64,000 bases of DNA, from positions 62,001 through 126,000 of the forward strand of contig JANYHI010000078.1 in the NCBI GenBank assembly GCA_025359125.1. Direction: 5' to 3'. A program made the position numbers and the translations under genes. This stretch comes from Cytophagales bacterium. GTDB lineage: Bacteria; Bacteroidota; Bacteroidia; Cytophagales; Cyclobacteriaceae. Positions 17,383 through 24,711 of the stretch are shown one piece after another (the stretch's first letter is position 1; every line of letters starts with the position of its first letter). The notes under the pieces were generated by a model that saw nothing but the letters and a program-made list of their open reading frames with translations, searched no databases and was not told where the DNA came from.

Positions 17383-18073
17383 GAACTGATTTTTTAGAAT
17401 ATAGAATAGCTGTTTTTATTAATTCGTCTACCGATGTAGCTTCTGCCACTTCAATTTTTTTAAAGCCCAATTGCTTTGCGTATTGAGCAGTAGTTTTGCC
17501 AATACAAAGAGCCACGGCATCATTTATTTTATTTAGCCTAAGAAAACTATCGATGGTACTTGGGCTGTAGAAAAGAACTCCCGAATAATTTTCGTTTATT
17601 TTTTCTGGAGTCAATTCCGTATGATATCCTACTACTTCATTTACTTTGATTCCATTGGCACGTAACTTATCAGGAAGTTGCTCTCTTCTAATGTTGCTAC
17701 AAATAAATGTTACCACTTTAATGGATTTGTCTTTCAAAATTTCTTCTGCCAGTAAATCAGCATCCTTTGCTACACCTTTCACTTGCAAATTATATTTCAA
17801 CGCTTCTTGCTGAGTAGCTAATTCTATACAATAAACATTAAAGTCTGAAACATTCAACTTTAACTTCTTCACAATTTCATTGAAAGCCTTTACACCCGTT
17901 TTACTGGTAATTGCAATTGTTTGTTTTAAGAATGAGGCGTCCAACTCAATGGGAATTTGAATAGTGCGGTTAATAAAATCTGCATGCGTAATTTTTAAAC
18001 CATTCAATTCTAGTTGATGAAGTCGGGCAACTGTCAATTTCTTCGTTGAAACAATATGAGTTGCTGGATTCAC
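17375..18073 (-). CDS. hemD: uroporphyrinogen-III synthase
   Basis: A 232-residue protein with the weakly conserved HemD fold: two alpha-beta domains linked by strands. Visible marks are [11 protein letters not shown] (about 65), [28 protein letters not shown] and [12 protein letters not shown] (about 160), and a final [15 protein letters not shown] that closes the domain. It cyclises hydroxymethylbilane with D-ring inversion. The start is GTG inside a GTGA overlap with the hemC stop. Sequence alone is weak for this family; the place between hemC and hemE makes the call firm. Confidence 0.93.
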   Translation of the reverse strand: MNPATHIVSTKKLTVARLHQLELNGLKITHADFINRTIQIPIELDASFLKQTIAITSKTGVKAFNEIVKKLKLNVSDFNVYCIELATQQEALKYNLQVKGVAKDADLLAEEILKDKSIKVVTFICSNIRREQLPDKLRANGIKVNEVVGYHTELTPEKINENYSGVLFYSPSTIDSFLRLNKINDAVALCIGKTTAQYAKQLGFKKIEVAEATSVDELIKTAILYSKKSVHA

Positions 18074-18990
18074 AATATTGACCGAAAGGTTTTTAATATT
18101 GGTTCACCCCCTTTTTGCAATACTGCTGCTGCTGCTAATTTGCCTGCCTCTTTTGCTTGCCCCAATTCGAAGAACATATCAACTTCTGATTTGTTCTTGC
18201 CATCCAAGCTAAAGATATTTCCTCTCAAATGAATTTTATCATCTTCTAGTTTTGCGTTGGCCGCGATCGGCACAGCACAGCCACCTTGCAGTGTTGCTAA
18301 AAAATCGCGTTCAACAGTTACGCAGATTTCTGTTGGCTTATGATTAATTACTTCGCAGATTTTTCTAATCTCCGAATCTTCTTCTCTGCACACCACAGCC
18401 ATCGCGCCTTGTGCAGGTGCAGGCAACATCCAATCCAACGAAATAAAATGATGCGAAGTAATATTTAATCTTTCAATTGCAGCTTGTGCGAAGATGGCTC
18501 CATTCCAATTGGAAGCATCTACTTTTTTTAATCGCGTTTGAATATTGCCGCGCAAGTTTTCCATCTGGTGATGCGGATAGCGATGAAGCCACTGCGATCT
18601 TCTACGCAAACTACTCGATGCAATTATGTTAGCACCTTCTTGATCAAAAGATTTCCTTCCTGCTGGAAGGACTAGGCAATCATGAGTGGTTCCTCTTTCC
18701 AACAACGCACAAATAATAAGTCCTTTGGCCAGTTTGGTAGGAATATCTTTTGCGGAATGAACGGCCACATCTATTTTTCCATTTAGCAATGCAATGTCCA
18801 ACGATTTGGTAAAAATTCCTTGTATGCCCATTTCATACAATGGAGTTTGCAAATCAATATCTCCATCAGAAGTGATTTCAACTATTTCAGTTTGTATCGA
18901 CTTATCAAATTTGGATTGAACTTCTCTTGCCTGATATAAGGCTAATGCGCTCTCACGAGTGCCAATGCGAATGCAGTTGGGGCTGTTCAT
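18070..18990 (-). CDS. hemC: hydroxymethylbilane synthase (porphobilinogen deaminase)
   Basis: A 306-residue enzyme that polymerises four porphobilinogens. It starts IRIGTRESALALYQA. The central segment VHSAKDIPTKL carries the catalytic Asp, and LRRRSQWLHRYP with LRGNIQTRLKK holds the substrate-binding Arg cluster. The dipyrromethane cofactor attaches to Cys238 in LQGGCAVPIAANA. It overlaps the hemA stop by one base (TAATG) and hemD by four bases (GTGA). Confidence 0.98.
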   Translation of the reverse strand: MNSPNCIRIGTRESALALYQAREVQSKFDKSIQTEIVEITSDGDIDLQTPLYEMGIQGIFTKSLDIALLNGKIDVAVHSAKDIPTKLAKGLIICALLERGTTHDCLVLPAGRKSFDQEGANIIASSSLRRRSQWLHRYPHHQMENLRGNIQTRLKKVDASNWNGAIFAQAAIERLNITSHHFISLDWMLPAPAQGAMAVVCREEDSEIRKICEVINHKPTEICVTVERDFLATLQGGCAVPIAANAKLEDDKIHLRGNIFSLDGKNKSEVDMFFELGQAKEAGKLAAAAVLQKGGEPILKTFRSIL

Positions 18991-20198
18991 TATTCCTGCT
19001 CAATGAGTTCGTTCACGGTTTGAATAACGGAACAGCCTTTGTAACCCTCTACTTTTATTTGTTGAATAAGTCTAGAGAAAGTTTTGTCTATCCTTTTTGC
19101 CTGACTATTAGAAAGTAAATTTTCGATTCTATCTTTATATGTGCGAATTATATCTCTTCTGAAAAAAACATTTTGCCACTCCATTAATTTAGCAATATAA
19201 TTTTCTAAAATAACTTCTGCTTTGGGCACTTCGAGGTGCCGCTGCTTAATCAACTCATTATGGAAAGTTGAAATTTCATCTACCGAAAAAAGCTTAATCT
19301 TTTCTGATTTTATAGAAGGATCAATTACTTGGGGTATACTCAGGTCTAAGAAAAGAGCAGCAGAATGATTCTGGATATTTTCTTTGCGAATAAGGTATTG
19401 ATCTGAATGAGCTGCCGCAATGATTGCATCAAATTCTGCAAGATGATTGATAAAGTTCTCAAAAGGTAAAACAGCGGCATCTACTTGCCTGCCTAATTCT
19501 GCTGCATGGGCCAGAGTTCGATTCGACACTGTAAGTTGGCAGGTTGGAAAATAATCTCTAAGATTTCGAGCCATGGCTTTCCCTATCTCGCCTGTTCCTA
19601 CTATCAAAATTCTTTTGGGTTCAATGTTAAAAGACTCTGATGAAATCAGCTCGGCAGCAGCATAGCTAACAGAATATTTACCGTTACTTAAATTTGTTTT
19701 TGCTTTTACTTCCTTTGAGGCTTGAAACGCGAGGCTTGTAATACGATCTGTAAGTGTGCCAATCATTCTGCATTCTCTGGAAAATTGAATAGCCTTTTTT
19801 ACTTGTCCAACTATTTCGTAGTCCCCAACTATCTGAGAACCCAAGCCGGAAACAACCCTAAAAAAATGGCGAACCGCAGCGGGGCCACTTTGACAATAGA
19901 AATAATTTTTGAAAGAATCTTTTGAAAGAGAAAGCTGGCTGGTAACAAGTTGTTCTAGCAAGCTTTCTGGGGCGCAGGCATAAAATTCGGTGCGGTTGCA
20001 AGTAGAAATAACAAAAGCATCGCTGATCCCCAGCGCCTTAGCCTTCGCATAAAAGTCTTTTATTCCTTCTGCACTAATAGCAAAATTGCTGCGAGTATGG
20101 GTATCGGCCTTGGTGAAGTTAGTTCCTATCACCGAAAAATACCCTAAATGGTAGAAAAGAGGATCGTTAAAGTTCAAGAAATTACAATGCGAACGCAA
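18990..20198 (-). CDS. hemA: glutamyl-tRNA reductase
   Basis: About 400 residues. The enzyme reduces glutamyl-tRNA to glutamate-1-semialdehyde, the first C5-pathway step. The catalytic Cys is in STCNRTEFYA (Cys67 counted from 20198). The NADPH domain has VGTGEIGKAMARNL, and the helical dimerisation domain follows. The usual GEDQILGQ loop reads GSQIVGDYEIVGQVK. No ATG exists between the upstream in-frame stop and the core: candidates are TTG at 20198, TTG at 20177 or GTG at 20132. The last would leave only a minimal N-terminal strand. It is the promoter-proximal gene of the heme run. Confidence 0.95.
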   Translation of the reverse strand: MRSHCNFLNFNDPLFYHLGYFSVIGTNFTKADTHTRSNFAISAEGIKDFYAKAKALGISDAFVISTCNRTEFYACAPESLLEQLVTSQLSLSKDSFKNYFYCQSGPAAVRHFFRVVSGLGSQIVGDYEIVGQVKKAIQFSRECRMIGTLTDRITSLAFQASKEVKAKTNLSNGKYSVSYAAAELISSESFNIEPKRILIVGTGEIGKAMARNLRDYFPTCQLTVSNRTLAHAAELGRQVDAAVLPFENFINHLAEFDAIIAAAHSDQYLIRKENIQNHSAALFLDLSIPQVIDPSIKSEKIKLFSVDEISTFHNELIKQRHLEVPKAEVILENYIAKLMEWQNVFFRRDIIRTYKDRIENLLSNSQAKRIDKTFSRLIQQIKVEGYKGCSVIQTVNELIEQE

Positions 20199-20229
20199 TA
20201 TCTGGCATTCTGTTTCTAAAAAATACCCT

Positions 20230-20258
20230 CAAAAGTATAATTAATGACAAGATGTAAA
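20230..20258 (-). promoter_or_regulatory. putative promoter of the heme cluster
   Basis: On the minus strand TTTA (20255-20258), 17 bases, then TACTTTTG (20230-20237) matches the Bacteroidota TTTG / TAnnTTTG consensus with one mismatch in the -33 box. A start of transcription near 20224 would put the first usable hemA codon (TTG, 20198) about 25 bases into the message. Confidence 0.45.
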
Positions 20259-20311
20259 TTTACCAAGACGTCATTGAAAATGAGTTGCTCTCTGTTTGCT
20301 AATATTGAGGA

Positions 20312-20659
20312 ATGCGAAAACTACTAGCTAAAGAAAAAGGCACCAGAAAAAAATTCAGAGCCTCTTTCGGGCAGATTGGTAAGAAGGTAAATTACAAGGG
20401 CTACTCTGAAGAAACCATTTTACTAAAAAATGTAATTGACCTCGAAATAAACCAAGTTGTCACAGATCATATTTGGTTTTCCTTTTCTAAAGGATTTGAA
20501 AAACTAAATCCTCAAAGTGGAATGATGATCGAATTTGAAGCACGCATAAAAGAATATCGCAAGGGATATGTAAACAAAGCTTACCGAATCGATCAAAGCA
20601 AAACAGACTACAAACTAAGTCATCCCACCAAAATCAAAGAAGTGAAAAATGCATTATGA
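20312..20659 (+). CDS. small basic protein, function unknown (possible OB-like fold)
   Basis: A 115-residue protein, rich in Lys, transcribed away from hemA. It has no signal peptide or membrane helix. A pattern of alternating strands (FRASFGQIGKKVNYKG, TILLKNVIDLEI, DHIWFSFSKGFEKL, MMIEFEARIKEYRKGY) followed by a basic tail suggests a small beta-barrel such as an OB fold. The DHIWF and EARIKEYRKGY segments look conserved. I do not recognise the family; nucleic-acid binding is a guess from fold and charge. Confidence 0.6.
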   Translation: MRKLLAKEKGTRKKFRASFGQIGKKVNYKGYSEETILLKNVIDLEINQVVTDHIWFSFSKGFEKLNPQSGMMIEFEARIKEYRKGYVNKAYRIDQSKTDYKLSHPTKIKEVKNAL

Positions 20660-20854
20660 TGACGTTTCCAGTTTACCATCAGACACAAATTTCAATTGAT
20701 TTATTGCGTTCATAAAAAAATACCAATAGAGCAGTTATCTAAAAACCTGAGAGAAAAGTTTAGAATGGGCAGCTTTCATTTTAACGTTAATTAACATCGG
20801 TCAACAAAACTATATTAGATCTTAGATCATCTTTAATTACTAATCAATTAAAAA

Positions 20855-22312
20855 ATGAAACTGCTTATCCAGATTTTTCTTGTGCCTCTATACTTGACTG
20901 CGCAACCAAAAAGTGAAATCGTAATTGGAGATGCTTCTCATAAAATAGATGCGTACTTAACTCAACTAGCAAAAGATAAAAGTTATTCAGGTGGATTGTT
21001 GATCTTAAAAGGGAACGAAATTATCTTTAGCAAAGGATATGGTTGGGCGAATAAAGAAGAGAAAATACCCTTTGCCTCTAATACTCTTGCTTCTGTAGGA
21101 AGCATTACTAAGGCTTTTACCTCTGCCGCTATTCTAAAATTGTATCAACAAAAAAAGCTGTCATTAAAAGATCCATTAAAAAAATTCTTTCCAAATATTC
21201 CTACTGACAAACAGGCGATTACTATCCACCAATTACTTACTCACTCGGCTGGCTTTGTAGAATTTTTGCCAGGAGATCAGGGCGACTATGAAAAAGTAGA
21301 TACAGAATTATTTTTATCAAGATGTTTTGCTCAACCATTAGCTTTTGTACCCAGAACTAAGGCCATTTATTCTAATATAGGGATGAGTGTGTTAGGGGTA
21401 ATCATAGAAAAAGTTTCAGGGCTTGAGTATGAAGCTTATTTAAAGAAAGAGCTCTTTTTGCCAAATGATATTCACATTGGTTATCATTTTCCAAAATCAA
21501 CTAATATGAATATTGCCCATGGTTACCAAAGTGGAAAAGATTGGGGCACCATCCCCGGTCACTTTGAAAAAGCAGGTGGAGGTCCTTATTGGAATTTAAA
21601 AGCAAACGGTGGACTAGAAGCCTCACTCGAAGACATCGCTAAATGGTCAATCGCTATGTCTAACAAAACAATTCTTCCGGATTCGCTCGTTATAAAAATG
21701 TTTAGTGCTCAAGTGCAGGAAGAAGGTTATGAAGGCAATTCATTTTTTGGATATGGATGCAATATCAGTAAAAGCAAGAGGGGCACCAAGATGATTGACA
21801 ATGGAGGAAGTAATGGAATCTATCATGCCCGTATGATTCGCTTGCCAGAAGAAGGTCTTATTTTTTATATGGTGACGAACGAAAATAGCATCAATACCAA
21901 TCAAGTTTTACCTAATGTAACACAGTTATATTTTGATGGAAGAATTTCTACTGATTTCACCGCTACTAAATTTAATCATCCAATGATGAATAAATTATAC
22001 AGCATATTAACAGAAAAAGATCCTTCTAGCTTTGAGTTAAATATTAAAGAGCAGAACATTGTAGTAGATGATGATATGATACTTTATGAGGTAGGTCAGA
22101 AATTAATAAATGAAAACAAAACGAAAGAAGCCATTGCCCTCTATAAATATTACACAAGTTCTTTTCCTAAAATAGTTGTGGCCTGGAATGATCTGGGAGA
22201 AATTTATTTAAATCAAGGCAATTCTATCGAAGCCAAGAAGTGTTTTGAGGCAGCCTTACAACTCAGGCCGGGAAATCCAAGAGCAATCGAAAACTTGAAG
22301 AAAATTAAGTAA
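20855..22312 (+). CDS. secreted serine beta-lactamase-like hydrolase (S12) with TPR tail
   Basis: A 485-residue protein. A short signal peptide (1-17, ending LTAQ) is followed by a class C beta-lactamase/DD-peptidase fold. The nucleophile is Ser83 in SITK (Ser83, Lys86), the second motif is Tyr-Ser-Asn in AIYSNIGMS, and the third box appears as the HARM/HxG-like region after DNGGSNGIYHARM. Residues about 400-485 hold two TPR-like helical pairs (LINENKTKEAIALYKYY and LGEIYLNQGNSIEAKKCFE). Bacteroidota carry many such enzymes, acting as esterases or D-amino peptidases in the periplasm; true beta-lactamase activity should not be assumed. Confidence 0.9.
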   Translation: MKLLIQIFLVPLYLTAQPKSEIVIGDASHKIDAYLTQLAKDKSYSGGLLILKGNEIIFSKGYGWANKEEKIPFASNTLASVGSITKAFTSAAILKLYQQKKLSLKDPLKKFFPNIPTDKQAITIHQLLTHSAGFVEFLPGDQGDYEKVDTELFLSRCFAQPLAFVPRTKAIYSNIGMSVLGVIIEKVSGLEYEAYLKKELFLPNDIHIGYHFPKSTNMNIAHGYQSGKDWGTIPGHFEKAGGGPYWNLKANGGLEASLEDIAKWSIAMSNKTILPDSLVIKMFSAQVQEEGYEGNSFFGYGCNISKSKRGTKMIDNGGSNGIYHARMIRLPEEGLIFYMVTNENSINTNQVLPNVTQLYFDGRISTDFTATKFNHPMMNKLYSILTEKDPSSFELNIKEQNIVVDDDMILYEVGQKLINENKTKEAIALYKYYTSSFPKIVVAWNDLGEIYLNQGNSIEAKKCFEAALQLRPGNPRAIENLKKIK

Positions 22313-22375
22313 GACGAAATCTTTTGAACCTTCGCTAAAAAACCTATGTTGTGAAACGAAATCAAATACAATAAT

Positions 22376-22846
22376 ATGACAACACTCGATATTTGTCTTC
22401 TTCAATGGGACACATACAATCGCAGAATGCAAAAAATGATAGATAGCATTAGTGACGAAAATTTTTACAAGCCAATCGTACAAGGCGGCAATTCACCGTC
22501 TTGGTTATTTGGTCATTTGGCAGATACCGATGATGCGCTTTTAGATCTTTTTGGAATTAGCTCAAGAATTCATCCGGAGCTTTCCAGGATTTATCATCAT
22601 GAGCGCGGAGCTAATCAGAATGGACATTTAACTAGACAAGAACTAGCTGAAAGATGGGGCGCTATAGTTAAAAAGTTAGACCAGACTTTCAAGAGTATGA
22701 GTGAGCCTGATTGGCACGGAAAGCACATGGCAGTGAGTGAAGAAGATTTTAAAAAAGAGCCACAACGAAATAAATTAAATGTAATGCTGAGTCGCGTTAC
22801 TCACAAAGCATCACACTTAGGCCAAGTGGCAATGCAACCAAAGTAG
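22376..22846 (+). CDS. DinB-family protein
   Basis: A 156-residue four-helix-bundle protein. The metal-site pattern of DinB/YfiT proteins is visible: the first His in LFGHLADTDDALL and the C-terminal pair in THKASHLGQVAMQ. Members include DNA-damage-inducible proteins and thiol-dependent transferases using bacillithiol or mycothiol; the substrate here is unknown. It is followed by the Dabb lipoprotein gene after 21 bases. A second, unrelated DinB gene lies at 35973. Confidence 0.85.
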   Translation: MTTLDICLLQWDTYNRRMQKMIDSISDENFYKPIVQGGNSPSWLFGHLADTDDALLDLFGISSRIHPELSRIYHHERGANQNGHLTRQELAERWGAIVKKLDQTFKSMSEPDWHGKHMAVSEEDFKKEPQRNKLNVMLSRVTHKASHLGQVAMQPK

Positions 22847-22867
22847 AACTCATTTTAATTTTACAAG

Positions 22868-23260
22868 ATGAAAAAAATATTTCTTGTCCTATTCACCTTT
22901 ACAAGCGTTGCTCTTTGTATTCTAACTTCCTTTACATGTAAGCCGCCAGAAGAAGTTAAACACATTGTCATTTTTAAATATAAGTCATCTGCCACGGTTC
23001 AACAGATTAGCCAAGTTACAGAAGCATTCAAAAATTTAAAAATTAAAATTTCGGGAATAATATCCATCGAATATGGAGTTAATAATAGTCCTGAGAATTT
23101 AAATAAAGGGTTCACTCATGTTTACCTGCTCACTTTTGCAAACCTAAGAGCTCGCGATCAATACTTACCACATCCTGAGCATAAAAAATTTGGAGAGTTG
23201 TTAAGTGAGCTAGGCGTTTTAGAAGAGCCCTTTGTTGTAGATTTTACTCCCGAAAAATAA
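22868..23260 (+). CDS. Dabb-domain (stress-responsive alpha/beta barrel) lipoprotein
   Basis: A 130-residue protein. The N-terminal hydrophobic stretch ends in SFTC, a lipobox-like site at about residue 24. The rest is a Dabb ferredoxin-like fold: VKHIVIFKYKSSATVQQI at the start, then IEYGVNNSPE and the family mark HPEHKKFGELL, ending PFVVDF. Dabb proteins are small dimeric barrels found in stress proteins and polyketide cyclases; no catalytic role can be assigned. The lipidated form is usual in Bacteroidota. Confidence 0.85.
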   Translation: MKKIFLVLFTFTSVALCILTSFTCKPPEEVKHIVIFKYKSSATVQQISQVTEAFKNLKIKISGIISIEYGVNNSPENLNKGFTHVYLLTFANLRARDQYLPHPEHKKFGELLSELGVLEEPFVVDFTPEK

Positions 23261-23278
23261 AAATTGACAGAGCTAATT

Positions 23279-24604
23279 TTAATTCGCTACTTCAATTTTC
23301 ACCTTCAGCTTCTTAAGTTTTTCATTTTTAATCCCTTCTAAAAGTTTCGGTACAACCGAGCGTTTTACTGAAACATAACTCGAGAAATCAAGAAGCGTAA
23401 TCAAACCAATCGATTCACTTTTTAATTCTCCTTTCTTGGTAAGCAATCCAACAATATCTCCTTTACTTATTTTGTCTTTTTTGCCTGCGCTGATGTACAA
23501 GCAAACAAATTGTGGTAGTGGTGGCAGTTGAAGTTTACTGGGTACTTTTATCTCTTCAATCTCTTTATCAATATATTCTGGGAGTGCTTCGTCTAATGCC
23601 AATACCAAATACGCTTTACCCGTTGCGTGCATGCGAGCGGTGCGTCCGTTGCGGTGAATAAACGATTCTTCTTGTGGCGGAAGTTGATAATGTACAATAT
23701 GTTTTATTTCAGGGATATCCAATCCGCGCGAAGCAAGATCGGTGGCGATTAAAACATTGTGGGCTCCGCCTCTAAATTTTATTAAGTTTTTCTCGCGATC
23801 GATTTGTTCCATGGCTCCGTGCAAAATCCCATGTTCTAAATTATTTTGCTTCAACAATCCACTGATTCTTTCTACTGCATCGCGATGGTTACAAAAAACC
23901 AAACAGACCTCTTGATTAAAGCCGGCAACAAGTCTTGTAAGCGTTTCTACTTTATCAGTCGTATTCGTGCGAACGAGTTTCAGTTTTAATTTTGAAGCTG
24001 CTTCGTCTTTTAAATAATTGAGCGTATCTGGTTTAGTGAACGGCAAAAACTCTGGCCACTTATCCAATTGTGTAGCAGAAGTTAATAGATGTCTTTGTTT
24101 TCCTGAGAGTGATTTAAATATTGATTCTAACTCTCTATGAAATCCCATTTGTAAAGATTTATCGAACTCATCTAAAACAACAGTATGAATAGTCTTAGCG
24201 TCAAAAGATTTTCTTAAAAAGTGATCAGCCAATCTGCCGGGTGTGCCAATTACCACTTCCGGGTTTTCGCTTAGGCTATTTTGCTCAACTTTAGTAGAGT
24301 GGCCGCCATAACAGCAAGTCACCCTAAAAGAAGTTTTCATTGATCTAAATACTTGTTCTATCTGTAACGATAGTTCGCGCGAAGGCGCAATAATTAGCGA
24401 TTGCACTCCGCTTGTGTTTTGCTTTAAACCATTTGCAAGTGGAATTAAGAACGCAAGTGTTTTGCCAGAGCCAGTGGGCGCCAGCAACATTAAATTAGCA
24501 GATGACTTTGCTTTTTCAATAACTGCCGATTGTACTTCGTTGAACTCTGTAATTCCTAGGTTCTTTAAAAACTCCTTATTCTTAGTTGATACTTCTTGTT
24601 GCAT
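23279..24604 (-). CDS. DbpA-like DEAD-box RNA helicase
   Basis: A 441-residue helicase. The Q motif region ITEFNEVQSAV is followed by Walker A APTGSGKT, then PSRELSLQIEQ, TPGRL, motif II VLDEFDKS (DEFD in place of DEAD), motif III SAT, and motif VI HRNGRTAR. The C-terminal 75 residues (about 365-440) match the DbpA RNA-binding domain, which in E. coli DbpA recognises hairpin 92 of 23S rRNA, so a role in large-subunit assembly is likely. A TACCTTTG box stands 4 bases before the ATG but has no clear -33 partner. Confidence 0.93.
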   Translation of the reverse strand: MQQEVSTKNKEFLKNLGITEFNEVQSAVIEKAKSSANLMLLAPTGSGKTLAFLIPLANGLKQNTSGVQSLIIAPSRELSLQIEQVFRSMKTSFRVTCCYGGHSTKVEQNSLSENPEVVIGTPGRLADHFLRKSFDAKTIHTVVLDEFDKSLQMGFHRELESIFKSLSGKQRHLLTSATQLDKWPEFLPFTKPDTLNYLKDEAASKLKLKLVRTNTTDKVETLTRLVAGFNQEVCLVFCNHRDAVERISGLLKQNNLEHGILHGAMEQIDREKNLIKFRGGAHNVLIATDLASRGLDIPEIKHIVHYQLPPQEESFIHRNGRTARMHATGKAYLVLALDEALPEYIDKEIEEIKVPSKLQLPPLPQFVCLYISAGKKDKISKGDIVGLLTKKGELKSESIGLITLLDFSSYVSVKRSVVPKLLEGIKNEKLKKLKVKIEVAN

Positions 24605-24654
24605 AAAGCAAAGGTAGCTTTATGATTGTCCATTTCCTCTTTTCATTTTAAACC

Positions 24655-24691
24655 AATAAAAAACCCGGAATTAATTCCGGGTTCTATTTTT
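24655..24691 (-). terminator. rho-independent terminator after the BNR-repeat gene
   Basis: A perfect 22-base palindrome at 24662-24683 (AACCCGGAA-TTAA-TTCCGGGTT) is flanked by A-runs to the left and T-runs to the right, so it can act in both directions. It lies just downstream of the minus-strand gene ending at 24712. Confidence 0.9.
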
Positions 24692-24711
24692 AAAAAATAT
24701 TTTTTAAGCAA

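Noticed and set aside
20855-22312. Possible antibiotic-resistance beta-lactamase
   Set aside because: Only the general serine-hydrolase fold with SxxK and YSN is present plus a TPR tail; this matches Bacteroidota esterase/peptidase-type proteins and not a known resistance class.
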